Assembly (NCBI RefSeq): GCF_030341905.1
Contig: NZ_JATAAF010000008.1
Location: 62,001 to 126,000 of the forward strand
Source of the DNA: Porticoccus sp. W117
Lineage (GTDB): Bacteria > Pseudomonadota > Gammaproteobacteria > Pseudomonadales > Porticoccaceae
Direction of reading: 5' to 3'
Length of the DNA stretch: 64,000 bases
Below the pieces are notes generated by a model. The model was not told the DNA's origin, ran no database searches, and was given only the letters and a program-made list of their open reading frames with translations. Shown here piece by piece: positions 49,401-57,027 of the stretch (position 1 is the stretch's first letter; every line of letters starts with the position of its first letter). The position numbers were made by a program, and so were the translations under genes.

Positions 49401-52020
49401 GTACTTCAACATCCACACCAGCGACTTCCCCGGTGGCGAAATTCGCGGCCAGCTGGATACCGTAGTCAGCGACACCACAGATATGGACGGTGTGCGTACC
49501 CTGGTGCTGTCAGCGTCACTGGACTCTGCCCAAGAGCCCATGAACGCGTCCGACTCAACAGCCACAGGCGAAGGTACCGTGACCATCGTAGTAGACGGCG
49601 ACACCATCACCTACAGCTCGCAGCTGTCAGTGACTGGCCTGGCAGTGTCTGACCTGATGCCGGTAGCCGGCGTTAGCTCTATCCATCTGCACAACGCACC
49701 GCGCGATAACAACGGCCCGGTCATTACCGACATCGTTCAGGATGCTGGCGGTGATGTGAACGGAGATACCATGGACGGCGACGTATTCGCCGAAGTGGTG
49801 GAAACCGACACACTCACCTCCATCGAGAACATCATCGGTTCCGACGACGGCGACACCATTATCGCCACTGGTGCGGCAGCCAACACCATCGACGGCGGCG
49901 CTGGCGACGACTTTATAGCTGGTGGCGGCGGCAGAGATGTTCTGGACGGCGGTGACGGCAACGACACCAACAGCTTCCAGGGCATCGGTGCCGATGTAAT
50001 CGCCGACTTGGGAAGTGGCAGCGCGTCTTACCAGCCCAACCCCACCACTACCGTGTTCGAGAACTTCCAGAACTTCGAAAACCTGGACGGTTCCGCCAAC
50101 AACGATCAGCTGTTTGGCAACAACGACAGCAACGAGCTGACCGGTAACGACGGCAACGACCTGCTGGTTGGCCGCGGTGGCGCGGATGTACTGGAAGGCG
50201 GTGACGGCAACGACGTACTGCGCGGTGGCGGCGGCGCCGATGTCAACGACGGTGGCGACGGCATTGATACTGCCGACTTCTCCGACATTGGCTCTGGCAT
50301 CACTGCCAGCCTGGAAGACGGCGAAGCCAGCTACCAGGCACCCAGCGGTGCAACCATCACCGACACCCTGATCGACATCGAGAACCTCACCGGTTCTGTC
50401 AACGATGACGACCTGACCGGTGACGATGGTGACAACCTGCTGGCCGGTGGCGCGGGCAACGACACCCTCACCGGTGGCGGTGGCAACGACGTGCTGCGCG
50501 GCGACGCGGTGGGTGACGGCACCGCCATTACCGTGTCCATCACCAACACCCTGCCCGCCGGTGGCACCTTCCTCACACCAGTGTGGTTCGGCTTCCACGA
50601 TGGCGCTGAGTTCGATCTGTTCAACGCCGGCGAAGCAGCCAGTGTTGGTCTGGAGCGCCTGGCGGAAGATGGTTCCATCGAAGGCATCGCTGCGGAATTC
50701 AGTCAACAGGTTGATGGCGCCGGTGTAGACGCCACCATACTGGGGCTGGGTGCCGGTGCACCGGGGCCGATTGATCCGGGCGAAACCGCCAGCTTTACCC
50801 TGAACGTGAACACCGATCAGGTCGGGCAAGGCTTCTTCACCTGGGCCACGATGATCATCCCATCCAACGACGCCTTCCTGGCGGTACCGGACGACGCTTT
50901 GGCGGATCCGATCTTCGATATGGACGGTAACTTTATCGGGCCATTGGTGATCGAACGCTTTGGCAGTGACGTGCTGGATGCAGGCACCGAGGTCAACAAC
51001 GAAGAAGGCGCCGCCTTCCTCAACCAGACCGCTCGCGACCAGGGTACTGCTGAAAACGGCGTTGTAGGCGCTCACCCCGGCTTTAACGGCTCCGTGGGCA
51101 ATCCTGACGGCACTCCGGTAAATATCCTCGGCGGCACCACCGCTGCGGGTACAGTGGTCGACCCGGTTATCGGCGACTTCACCAACGGCAACCCACAGTT
51201 GCTGCGCATTGAAATCAACCTGGCTGCAGGCGGTGACGATGTGCTCGACGGTGGCGCTGGCAACGACATCCTCGACGGCGGCGTTGGCAACGACGTGCTG
51301 ATCGGCGGTGCCGGTGCTGACGAACTGCTGGGCGGTAGCGGTGACGACGTACTGCGCGGTGGCGGCGGCGCCGACATCAACGACGGTGGCGAAGGCATCG
51401 ATACGGCCGACTTCTCCGACATCGGCTCGGCAGTGACTGCCAGCCTGGTTGACGGTGAAGCCAGCTATCTGGCGCCCAACAACGCCACCATCACCGATAC
51501 GCTGATCAGCATTGAGAACCTCACCGGTTCCAACAATGACGATAGCCTAACCGGTGACGACGGCGACAACGTGCTGGACGGCCTGGCGGGCGACGACACC
51601 CTCACCGGTGGCGCAGGCTCCGACACCTTTGTGGTACGTGAAGGCAGCGATGCCGACACCGTAACCGACTTTGACATCGACAACGACGTGATTGAGGTGA
51701 ACGACCTGGTAGCCGACGCTGCAGCGGCCCTGGCCCTGGCAGTGAACGACAGCGGCAACGCTGTGATCGACTTCGGCAACGGTGATGTCATCACTCTGAC
51801 CGGTGTCGATGCGGCCGACCTGACAGAAGCCAACTTCGCGGTGCTCAACACCCCGGTGATGTCAGAACCCGCTATGTTCACCGAACTGTCTGACGAAGAT
51901 GTTGTAGCTCCAGAGTCTGATGTTGAAGACTCCAGCGACGATGGCTTCTCTGACGACAGCATGGAAGCCGCCGATATGGCAGCCACCCAAGCCATGATCG
52001 ATAACTTCGAAGTGGCGTAA
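43432..52020 (+). CDS. Giant RTX adhesin with CHRD, beta-solenoid repeat and spondin-like modules
   Basis: 2862 residues from ATG 43432 (GGAG at 8 bases; a frame extension upstream has no site). Order, with rough residues: N-terminal module with hydrophobic LLYIGAGVVGAAAIIAS (107-124); RTX calcium repeats (GGxGxDxLxGG) with four 101-aa units (130-600); CHRD region with NIHTNDFPGGEIRGQL and SIHLHNAP (600-953); Asn/Gly/Ser-rich beta-solenoid with three 174-aa units (954-1887); second CHRD (1900-2130); RTX (2134-2361); spondin-N-like domain with VWFGFHDGAEFDLFNAGE (2362-2602); RTX and a typical C-terminal secretion region (GAGSDTFVV, then NGDVITLTGV) with an acidic tail. Exported by the type I system encoded next. 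Probable roles: adhesion or biofilm. Confidence 0.9.
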   Translation: MSKRSKNKPGKYAPPAAILGILGISGQAAAADGKEYVQADAIKGVAKVKQLSDGSVELVFENGDVVKVAAKDVSVENGKVLVSTEAMEQLAEAGALGGAANWVSDNLLYIGAGVVGAAAIIASNNDDDNGPSAGDDNLVGTAMADTIDGLAGDDNIQGLEGNDTLTGGDGNDTLDGGAGSDTLIGSAGNDELLGGAGDDVLRGGGGADINNGGDGVDTADFSDIGSGVTADLNSGDASYQAPNGNTVTDTLVSIENLTGSSSDDSLTGDAGANRLEGGAGNDTLVGGGGADQLLGGAGDDVLRGGGGPDTTDGGEGSDTADFSDIGTAVTADLNDGSASYAAPNGNTVTDTLVSIENLTGSDNDDSLTGDSGANRLDGGMGDDTLVGGGGVDTLIGGEGDDVLRGGGGPDTTDGGAGSDTADFSDIGSAVTASLVDGEASYSAPSGATVTDTLISIENLTGSNNDDSLTGDSGANTLDGGMGDDTLVGGGGADTLIGGEGDDVLRGGGGPDTTDGGAGNDTADFSDIGTAITASLEDGEASYLAPNGNTVTDTLVSIENLTGSDNDDSLSGDSNDNVLTGGLGSDTLNGGDGVDTADYSDLDVPVTVNVDGDGNGTVTRETGFSVSVSDQPLASLTTDQTPAELLTEAEAGNLYFNIHTNDFPGGEIRGQLDTVVSDTTIDGVRTLVLSASLDAAQEPMDASDSNATGTGTVTIVVDGDSITYSSDLSVTGIATSELLPVAGVSSIHLHNAPRDNNGPVITDIVQDAGGDADGDVFNEVEDGFSVAHMDQPLASLTTGQTPEQLVAEAVAENLYYNIHTNDFPGGEIRGQLLLDSDTTVDGVRTIVLSASLDSAQEPMDASDSDATGTGTVTIVVAADGSVTYSSELSVDGITSADLLPVAGVSSIHLHNAPAGSNGPVISDIVQDAGGGVDGDVFDEVVETDTLTSVEIITGANGNAFQIVGDDVDFVNDEPIDADNNGVLVNGNNVSVDNSSNIDGAVNGVNFAADSSGGSLTNSGTITSASRGVNISGDDVTVDNSGSIVTSDDPRNGVIYSNETADNVTINNSGTIDAGAGNNGDAVSLQLSGDDSHTITNSGDIIGRGDVDPDSSANNMSSGVRLFTSDSEATFSGSISNESGATISSEAATGPRAGVIVQNNVNFQGDLSNAGTISGTNNGLYFGTGDHSGGVATNEQGGVISSDSRAVNIDGDGLTFVNNGSVLGTGDQRNGTIYSDSTANNYVIINRGLVDAGDGNNGAAIALQLGASGDTDVTLTNSGTLQGRGQGAADQGVAGDGLRLFTDGSTFVGELVNIGTIDSESTVGPTAGVRLTNGVSFQGEIENLGVISGANNGLYFGTGDHSGGIATNAVSGIISSDSRAVNIDGDGLTFVNEGRVLGTGDQRNGTIYSDSTANNYTIDNSGLVDAGEGNNGAAIALQLGASGDTNFSLSNSGTLQGRGQGAADQGVAGDGLRLFTPGSTFVGDIDNSGTIDSESAVGPTAGVRVANGVNFQGELTNSGTISGVNNGLYFGTGDHSGSLVTNEADGVISSDSRAVNIDGDGLTFVNEGEVLGTGDQRNGTIYSDSTANNYTIDNSGLVDAGDGNNGAAIALQLGASGDTDFSLSNSGTLQGRGQGAADQGVAGDGLRLFTPGSTFVGDIDNSGTIDSESAVGPTAGVRVANGVNFQGTLTNSGTISGVNNGLYFGTGDHTGSNVQNSFEGVITSDSRAVNLDGDNLTFINDGMVLGTGDQRNGTVYLDGTADNISIGNMGTIDAGEGNSGSGISTQVGSASEDATSEDISIDNLGGIQGRGDGEANAGVRFFNGSGEDEASLSTTITNGGGIASESAAGILIEEGVNVDGSIIENTGTISGGNGVAIDASGAAGDLIVDSSEGTLEGDVLLGSGDDQFTGGDEDNTVQGGLGDDDLNGGDGFDTADYSDLDVPVTVMLDAMGNGTATRETGFSVEVTDQPLASLTTDQSPADLVAEAAAGNLYFNIHTSDFPGGEIRGQLDTVVSDTTDMDGVRTLVLSASLDSAQEPMNASDSTATGEGTVTIVVDGDTITYSSQLSVTGLAVSDLMPVAGVSSIHLHNAPRDNNGPVITDIVQDAGGDVNGDTMDGDVFAEVVETDTLTSIENIIGSDDGDTIIATGAAANTIDGGAGDDFIAGGGGRDVLDGGDGNDTNSFQGIGADVIADLGSGSASYQPNPTTTVFENFQNFENLDGSANNDQLFGNNDSNELTGNDGNDLLVGRGGADVLEGGDGNDVLRGGGGADVNDGGDGIDTADFSDIGSGITASLEDGEASYQAPSGATITDTLIDIENLTGSVNDDDLTGDDGDNLLAGGAGNDTLTGGGGNDVLRGDAVGDGTAITVSITNTLPAGGTFLTPVWFGFHDGAEFDLFNAGEAASVGLERLAEDGSIEGIAAEFSQQVDGAGVDATILGLGAGAPGPIDPGETASFTLNVNTDQVGQGFFTWATMIIPSNDAFLAVPDDALADPIFDMDGNFIGPLVIERFGSDVLDAGTEVNNEEGAAFLNQTARDQGTAENGVVGAHPGFNGSVGNPDGTPVNILGGTTAAGTVVDPVIGDFTNGNPQLLRIEINLAAGGDDVLDGGAGNDILDGGVGNDVLIGGAGADELLGGSGDDVLRGGGGADINDGGEGIDTADFSDIGSAVTASLVDGEASYLAPNNATITDTLISIENLTGSNNDDSLTGDDGDNVLDGLAGDDTLTGGAGSDTFVVREGSDADTVTDFDIDNDVIEVNDLVADAAAALALAVNDSGNAVIDFGNGDVITLTGVDAADLTEANFAVLNTPVMSEPAMFTELSDEDVVAPESDVEDSSDDGFSDDSMEAADMAATQAMIDNFEVA
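43990..45201 (+). repeat. Four 303-bp tandem units in the adhesin gene (RTX block)
   Basis: Each unit encodes a GGGGxDTxDGG calcium motif, TADFSDIG, a short beta segment (VTASLxDGEASYxAP) and TVTDTLxSIENLTGS. The GACTTCTCC anchor recurs at 44089, 44392, 44695 and 44998, exactly 303 bp apart. Two further isolated units occur at about 50275 and 51409. Confidence 0.9.
46963..48528 (+). repeat. Three 522-bp tandem units in the adhesin gene (beta-solenoid)
   Basis: The codons for GLYFGTGDHSG recur at 46963, 47485, 48007 and 48529, exactly 522 bp (174 aa) apart. The last two full units are nearly identical, implying recent duplication or conversion. Diverged units lie before (from about 46441) and after (to about 49080). 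Confidence 0.92.
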
Positions 52021-52033
52021 TGACGAAGGCCGA

Positions 52034-52119
52034 CCGTCATTGCGAGGAGCGAAGCGACGCGGCAATCTAGTGGCTTCAAAACAAAGACGCTGGATCGCCG
52101 CGCTACGCTCGCGATGACA
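52034..52119. repeat. Intergenic repeat pair, family E
   Basis: GTCATTGCGAGGAGCGAAGC and, inverted, CGCCGCGCTACGCTCGCGAT flank a short spacer. This dispersed type is common in many bacteria; a related single unit lies at 36195-36235. Confidence 0.6.
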
Positions 52120-52126
52120 AAATCAC

Positions 52127-52157
52127 CCCCATACCTGGCAACGGGTATGGGGTTTTT
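52127..52157 (+). terminator. Terminator after the adhesin gene
   Basis: CCCCATACC / GGTATGGGG with an 8-nt loop and a following TTTTTCTTT. It separates the adhesin transcript from the exporter operon. Confidence 0.88.
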
Positions 52158-52180
52158 CTTTGGGCATTACGTAGTTACAG

Positions 52181-52294
52181 GCTAGACGTCGGAGGTCTGA
52201 AGTCTGATGCAGTTGGGCTTCACCCAACGGGGTGCCTCAGTGGGATTTGCAGCCGAAGGCTGCCGCATCAGACATCCGACTTCAGACATCAAGC
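52181..52294. repeat. Inverted-end intergenic element, family B copy 2
   Basis: Left GCTAGACGTCGGAGGTCTGA, right TCAGACATCCGACTTCAGAC and CAAGC; internal AGTTGGGCTTCACCCAAC hairpin, which is the reverse complement of that in copy 1 (28458-28628). Confidence 0.7.
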
Positions 52295-52327
52295 CACTAT
52301 CCAGGCAAGGCACACTAAAAAAATTCA

Positions 52328-52371
52328 CTTCCCTTTGAACCAAACAGGAATTACCCACCACTCACCGGGTA
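52328..52371 (+). promoter_or_regulatory. Shared upstream element B (exporter operon)
   Basis: CTTCCCTTTGAACC, 18 bp, ACTCACCGGGTA; 23 of 26 defined positions match element A at 43256-43299, with the same spacing. It ends 33 bp before the exporter start codon. Confidence 0.6.
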
Positions 52372-52404
52372 CAAAACAAAAACCGCCCACAGTGAGTCGC
52401 CGAT

Positions 52405-54150
52405 ATGCCCGAAAAATCCGCCGCCGGTAACGGCACCGATAAGAGCAACAGCAGCGGCTTTATGCGCTGGTTAAAAGCCATTAATGGGGAAATTCCCGGC
52501 TTCTTGAAGCCGTTTCTGGGCTTTAGCCTGGCCATCAATATTCTGCTGATGGTGTCCCCCCTGTATATGTTGCAAGTGTACGACCGGGTGCTGACCTCCG
52601 GCTCCAGCGACACGTTGATCTGGCTCACCGTGCTGGCGGTATTTTTGCTGGCTATTTACGCGGCAGCGGAAATGGGACGGCGGCGTTTGTGCACGTTGGC
52701 GGCGGAGAATATTGAAGACAAAATATCCGAACAGATTTTTGTGGAGTTCGAAACAAAACACAGCGCCGGTGACAAGCTGTCGCAGAACCTCAACGTGCTG
52801 GGACGAATTCGCGGACTGTTCCAAAACCATTTGGTAACACCGTTTTTTGACCTGCCATTTACACCGCTGTTTTTTCTGGTGTTGTTTCTGGTGCACCCGG
52901 TAATCGGCTTTATCGGCCTGGGTGGCGGTGCCATTATTTTTGCGGTGGCGGTAGCCGCAGAAATGAGTACCCGCGGCACCAACGAAAAAGCGTTGAACGC
53001 CAGCGCTCAGGCTCACCAACTGGCATCTGGCCTTGCCCGGCAGCGCTCTGCCATGGTGGCCATGGGCTTGTGTCAAAACGCCCTGCAAAAGTGGCGCACC
53101 GCTAAAGAAGTGGCACGGGAATTCAACCTGGAAGGTAGCGCCCGCGAAGGCACCTTCAGCTCCATTTCCCGTTCTGCCCGACAAATTCTGCAAACCTTTA
53201 TTCTCGGCGCCGGTGCCGCCTTGGCCATCAGTCAGGAGATTTCACCGGGGGCGATTGTTGCCGGCTCCATTGTGCTGTCCCGTGCGCTGGCACCCATCGA
53301 CCAGATTGTCGGTAGCTGGCGCGCCATTACCCAGTGCCGCGTGGCTTGGCAGCAACTGGAAAGCACTCGCGAAAACGACCTGGCACAACAGGCATTCACT
53401 CCGCTACCCAGACCCAGCGCCCAACTCACCCTGGATCGTTTGTCCGTAGCCGCCCCTGGCAGCAACAAGCCGATGGTGCACCCATTTAGCCTGCAAGTGA
53501 ACGAGGGCGATCTGGTGGCTTTGGTAGGCGGCAACGGCGCAGGCAAAACCACTCTGCTGCAAACCCTGGCGGGCGCTTGGGAACCACTCTCTGGCAGCGC
53601 CGCACTGGGCAATCGCAACATTCACAGCTGGCATAGCGCCGACCGGGGTCAGTACGTGGGCTATGTTCCCCAAGACGTGGAATTGCTGCCGGGCACTGTG
53701 GGCGAAAACATCGCCCGTATGAGCGACGCCGAGCCAGAGGCGATTTTCGCCGCCGCCCAACGCGCCGGTGCCCACGAGATGATTTTGAAACTGCCACAAG
53801 GTTACGACACCCAGCTCACTTCCAGCGGCCAATTATCCGCTGGGCAACGGCAATTGATCGGCCTGGCTCGCGCCCTGTTTGGCGAGCCGGCTCTATTGCT
53901 GCTGGATGAACCCACCGCCAATCTGGACCGGGAAGCCGGGCAAGCGGTTATTCAAAGCCTGCAGGCCGTGGCTAAAGCTGGTGCTGTGATTGTAATTGCC
54001 AGCCACGATCGCCGATTGATTGCCGCCACCGCTACTACCTTGTTAATTCGCAACGGCTCAGTGTTGTCGGCGGAATCGAAAAACTATCTGCAATCCATCT
54101 CTCCATCCAGCAAGTCTGCTACTAAAGCCAAAGTGGGAGCAAAAGCATGA
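52405..54150 (+). CDS. Type I secretion ABC exporter (PrtD type, no peptidase domain)
   Basis: 581 residues. Membrane domain with about six helices (starting LKPFLGFSLAINILLMVSPL, YMLQVYDRVLTSGS), then the nucleotide-binding domain: Walker A GGNGAGKTTLLQTL, signature LSAGQRQLIGLARAL, Walker B LLLLDEPTANLD, H loop ASHDRR. There is no C39 or CLD domain at the N-terminus, as expected for PrtD/LapB-like exporters of uncleaved RTX substrates. Operon with HlyD (4-bp overlap) and TolC; substrate most likely the adjacent giant adhesin. Confidence 0.93.
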   Translation: MPEKSAAGNGTDKSNSSGFMRWLKAINGEIPGFLKPFLGFSLAINILLMVSPLYMLQVYDRVLTSGSSDTLIWLTVLAVFLLAIYAAAEMGRRRLCTLAAENIEDKISEQIFVEFETKHSAGDKLSQNLNVLGRIRGLFQNHLVTPFFDLPFTPLFFLVLFLVHPVIGFIGLGGGAIIFAVAVAAEMSTRGTNEKALNASAQAHQLASGLARQRSAMVAMGLCQNALQKWRTAKEVAREFNLEGSAREGTFSSISRSARQILQTFILGAGAALAISQEISPGAIVAGSIVLSRALAPIDQIVGSWRAITQCRVAWQQLESTRENDLAQQAFTPLPRPSAQLTLDRLSVAAPGSNKPMVHPFSLQVNEGDLVALVGGNGAGKTTLLQTLAGAWEPLSGSAALGNRNIHSWHSADRGQYVGYVPQDVELLPGTVGENIARMSDAEPEAIFAAAQRAGAHEMILKLPQGYDTQLTSSGQLSAGQRQLIGLARALFGEPALLLLDEPTANLDREAGQAVIQSLQAVAKAGAVIVIASHDRRLIAATATTLLIRNGSVLSAESKNYLQSISPSSKSATKAKVGAKA

Positions 54151-55445
54151 TTCACCTGACGCCGAAAAGTGACAAGCGCGTGGTACGCACCGCTCTGGTG
54201 TGCCTGATTGGCCTCGGTGGTTTTCTGCTGTGGGGCGCATTTGCCCCATTGGAAGAAGGCATCGCCGCTTCCGGCAAAGTGGTGGTGGATAGCCAGCGTA
54301 AGGTGGTGCAACACCTGGAAGGGGGCATTATCAGCGAGATTCGCGTGCGCGATGGCCAGTGGGTGGAGCAAGGCCAGGTGGTATTGGTTCTTGAAGACAC
54401 TGTATCCCTCGCCAGCCGTGACCTGACCATTCAGGAATACGCTGCTCTGGCAGCGTCAGTAGAGCGACTGCAATCCTTGAAGCAAACCGACGCCGAGCCA
54501 GACTTTTCCCTGCTCGACAAACTGGCGTTGGGAGAGCAGGAACGCAGCGATATTATCGAACGGGAATGGGATTTATTTCACCAGCAAAAAAGCGCCCAGG
54601 CCGCCGACTTGGCGGTATTGGAAGCCCGTCGCAACGCCGCTGTGCAAACCCAAAAAGCCCGCAGCGAACAAATCACCATTGTGGAGCGCGCCTTGAAAGC
54701 CGCGCGCGAAGAGTACCAGCTGATCAACACCATGCTGGAACAACGCCTCGCCCGCCGCGACCAGGCCACCAATATCGAACGCCAGGTGATTAACCTGGAA
54801 TCAGAAATCGCCCAGCTGCACAGCGAGAAGCAAAACGCCGCCGCCTCGGAGCGGGATCTGGAAGCGCAAATCCGCCAAACTGGGGCCAATTTCCGCCAGC
54901 AGATATCCGCCACCTTGCTGGAAACACGCACTGAATTGCAGGCGGTGGAAGAACGCCTGAGCTCTACTCAAAACGTGCTGGATCGCTCGGTAATTCGCGC
55001 GCCGGTATCCGGCGAAGTGCTGAATATGCAGTTCGCTACGGTGGGCGGCGTGCTGCGCCCCGGCGAAACCATTATGGAAATTATCCCCAATATCGGCGAA
55101 GTCACGGCCTCTATACGCATTGCTCCGCAGCAGCGGGCGTCGGTATTTGAAGGCCAAACCGTGCGTACGCAAATCTCCGCCTACAAAGGCTGGCAGGCAC
55201 CGCAACTGCAAGGCAAGGTGCTGGACGTCAGCGCCGACCTGAAAACCGACCCGACCACCTCACAAAGCTATTACGAAGCGCGGGTACTGATTCCCGCCGA
55301 CGAAATGCAGCGGGCCAACAATATCGACGTGACCCCCGGCATGCCGGTGGATGCGTTTATCTTTTCTGGCCGCAGCCGCACCATGTTCGACTATTTGTTC
55401 GAGCCGCTAGGTAAATCCATCTTCCAGGGGCTGCGTTCATCGTGA
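54147..55445 (+). CDS. Type I secretion periplasmic adaptor (HlyD family)
   Basis: 432 residues. One N-terminal membrane helix (TALVCLIGLGGFLLWGAFAP), a lipoyl half (VVVDSQRKVVQHLEGGIISE), long coiled coil (about 90-280, Glu/Gln/Arg rich), then a second lipoyl half (SVIRAPVSGEVLNMQ) and beta-barrel. The start overlaps the exporter stop (ATGA). It bridges the ABC exporter and TolC. Confidence 0.93.
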   Translation: MIHLTPKSDKRVVRTALVCLIGLGGFLLWGAFAPLEEGIAASGKVVVDSQRKVVQHLEGGIISEIRVRDGQWVEQGQVVLVLEDTVSLASRDLTIQEYAALAASVERLQSLKQTDAEPDFSLLDKLALGEQERSDIIEREWDLFHQQKSAQAADLAVLEARRNAAVQTQKARSEQITIVERALKAAREEYQLINTMLEQRLARRDQATNIERQVINLESEIAQLHSEKQNAAASERDLEAQIRQTGANFRQQISATLLETRTELQAVEERLSSTQNVLDRSVIRAPVSGEVLNMQFATVGGVLRPGETIMEIIPNIGEVTASIRIAPQQRASVFEGQTVRTQISAYKGWQAPQLQGKVLDVSADLKTDPTTSQSYYEARVLIPADEMQRANNIDVTPGMPVDAFIFSGRSRTMFDYLFEPLGKSIFQGLRSS

Positions 55446-56716
55446 AAAAATCATTGATTGCCTTTGCACTGTTTGCATCTGCTACCAGTGCGGTAGCAGA
55501 ACAAAGTTGTCTGAGCTTTGAACAGACTCTGGCCTTATCCGCCAAGCTGGATCCGGCTGTGGCAGTGGCACGCGCTCGCAGCCGCGAAGCCGCCTCCGAC
55601 CTGCGGGAAGCAAAATCCCTGTATAAACCCCAGATCAACGCCTTTGGCCGCACCGGCAGCGGCAATACCGACGTGGTGGACAGCACCATCCAAAACCAGA
55701 TTGGCCTGCGCATTTCCCAGCGGGTTCTGGATTTTGGCGATGCCCGCTACGCCCGCCGTGCCGCCAATAGCAATCTGGAAGCCAGTAAAGAAGACATCCG
55801 TCTGGCGCGACTGGCCGCCGCTCAGGAATCCGCCCTCGCCTTTTTAGCGGCACTGAACGTGCAAAAACAACTGGACATCACCGCCGAACGACGTGACTAC
55901 TTTCGTCAGCAACTGGAATCCGTAGACAAGCTGCTGGATCAGGGCGGTGCCACCTTATCCGAGCGAGCCGACGTAGCGGCACAACTGGCAGACGCCCAGG
56001 CGTTTTATCTGGAACTGCAATTCCAGCTGCAACAGGCGCAAACCCGCATCGCCATCAACACCGGCAACGAACAAGACCTGTGCCCCAGCAACGACTTGGG
56101 CGGCTATCTGAACGCTCAGGTACACACCCTGCCCAACAGCGAAGCCGCCGTCAGTCTGGCATTGAATGAAAGTCCCACGATCAAAGCCCTGCAAAACCGC
56201 GCTGACAGTTTTAATGCCGAATATCAGAGGGAAAAACGCAACCGCCTGCCCATTATCGACGTGGTGGGCATTGCCTCTTATTCCTCTCTGGGCAGCGGTA
56301 GCGACTTTGAATTTCAAGACCGCATCGGCATCGACGTATCCGTACCGCTCTACACCGGCAGCGCCCTGGGCGCGCGCAAACAACGCTCCGCCTCCCGCGA
56401 AGCCGCCGCCCGCAGCGAACTGCAAGACGCCCGCCGCCAACTGCGGGAACAAGTGCATATCACCTGGTACCGCATTTCCTCTCTGGAACGGCAACTCAAA
56501 AGCCGGGAAACCGTAGTGGAGCAATACCGCAAACAACTGGATGCCGCAGAAATGGAATACGAACTGGGCACCCGCACCCTGCCTGATTTGGTAGAAGTGC
56601 GATTGGAGTATGAACAGGGGAATTTAGCGCGGATACAGACGGAATTTGAGTTGTTACAGCAGCGGGTGGGGTTGTTGGTGTTGACGGCGCGGTTGGGAGT
56701 ACCAGAGATTACTTAG
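55442..56716 (+). CDS. TolC-family outer-membrane channel
   Basis: 424 residues from a GTG that overlaps the hlyD stop (GTGA). Signal peptide KKSLIAFALFASATSAVA, followed by two repeat halves typical of TolC, including QNQIGLRISQRVLDFGDARY and DRIGIDVSVPLYTGSALGAR. Completes the type I machine across the outer membrane. Tail-to-tail with the microcin island; its last 8 bp overlap the small membrane-protein gene on the other strand, and it could serve the microcin exporter as well (inference). Confidence 0.92.
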   Translation: MKKSLIAFALFASATSAVAEQSCLSFEQTLALSAKLDPAVAVARARSREAASDLREAKSLYKPQINAFGRTGSGNTDVVDSTIQNQIGLRISQRVLDFGDARYARRAANSNLEASKEDIRLARLAAAQESALAFLAALNVQKQLDITAERRDYFRQQLESVDKLLDQGGATLSERADVAAQLADAQAFYLELQFQLQQAQTRIAINTGNEQDLCPSNDLGGYLNAQVHTLPNSEAAVSLALNESPTIKALQNRADSFNAEYQREKRNRLPIIDVVGIASYSSLGSGSDFEFQDRIGIDVSVPLYTGSALGARKQRSASREAAARSELQDARRQLREQVHITWYRISSLERQLKSRETVVEQYRKQLDAAEMEYELGTRTLPDLVEVRLEYEQGNLARIQTEFELLQQRVGLLVLTARLGVPEIT

Positions 56717-56978
56717 GCCTTTGCTGCCAAGATTTGATTTTTTTAAAAGCTATACCACCAACCAGCACCAAAAAAGTCATTAAAAGTGATGCGCCCAACG
56801 AAAATACAATACCTTTACCAATAAAAAGATAAAGTATAAGAAAGCCCAACTGACACAGGCAAAGACATCTCACTAAAGATAAATTATCGCCTTTATCTAA
56901 AATTTTCGGGATAACAATAAGTGTCAAAGATGAAATAACCACCGAAAATATCCCATACAAAAAAAAATAATTATTCAT
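56709..56978 (-). CDS. Small membrane protein, possible microcin immunity protein
   Basis: 89 residues with three hydrophobic helices (about 4-24, 36-54, 60-80) and a basic end (AFKKIKSWQQRPK). No family recognised. A+T-rich like the rest of the island. It lies directly after the precursor gene on the same strand, the position and general form of class IIa microcin immunity proteins, which are small inner-membrane proteins. Start at 56978 (GGCGG 5 bases upstream) is favoured over an ATG 15 bp earlier. Function is inferred from position only. Confidence 0.6.
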   Translation of the reverse strand: MNNYFFLYGIFSVVISSLTLIVIPKILDKGDNLSLVRCLCLCQLGFLILYLFIGKGIVFSLGASLLMTFLVLVGGIAFKKIKSWQQRPK

Positions 56979-57002
56979 AAGACCGCCATTCATTAATTAA
57001 AC

Positions 57003-57021
57003 GCCCCGGAATTACCGGGGC
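57003..57021 (-). terminator. Hairpin between precursor and small membrane-protein genes
   Basis: GCCCCGG / CCGGGGC with a 5-nt loop, 6 bp after the precursor stop, followed on the minus strand by GTTTAATTAAT. A weak T tract suggests partial termination or mRNA 3'-end protection, which would raise precursor over immunity transcript. Confidence 0.55.
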
Positions 57022-57027
57022 ATAACT

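Noticed and set aside
52405-54150. Peptidase-type exporter for the microcin precursor
   Set aside because: This exporter has no N-terminal C39 domain and belongs with the RTX adhesin; the C39 exporter is at 57415-59592.
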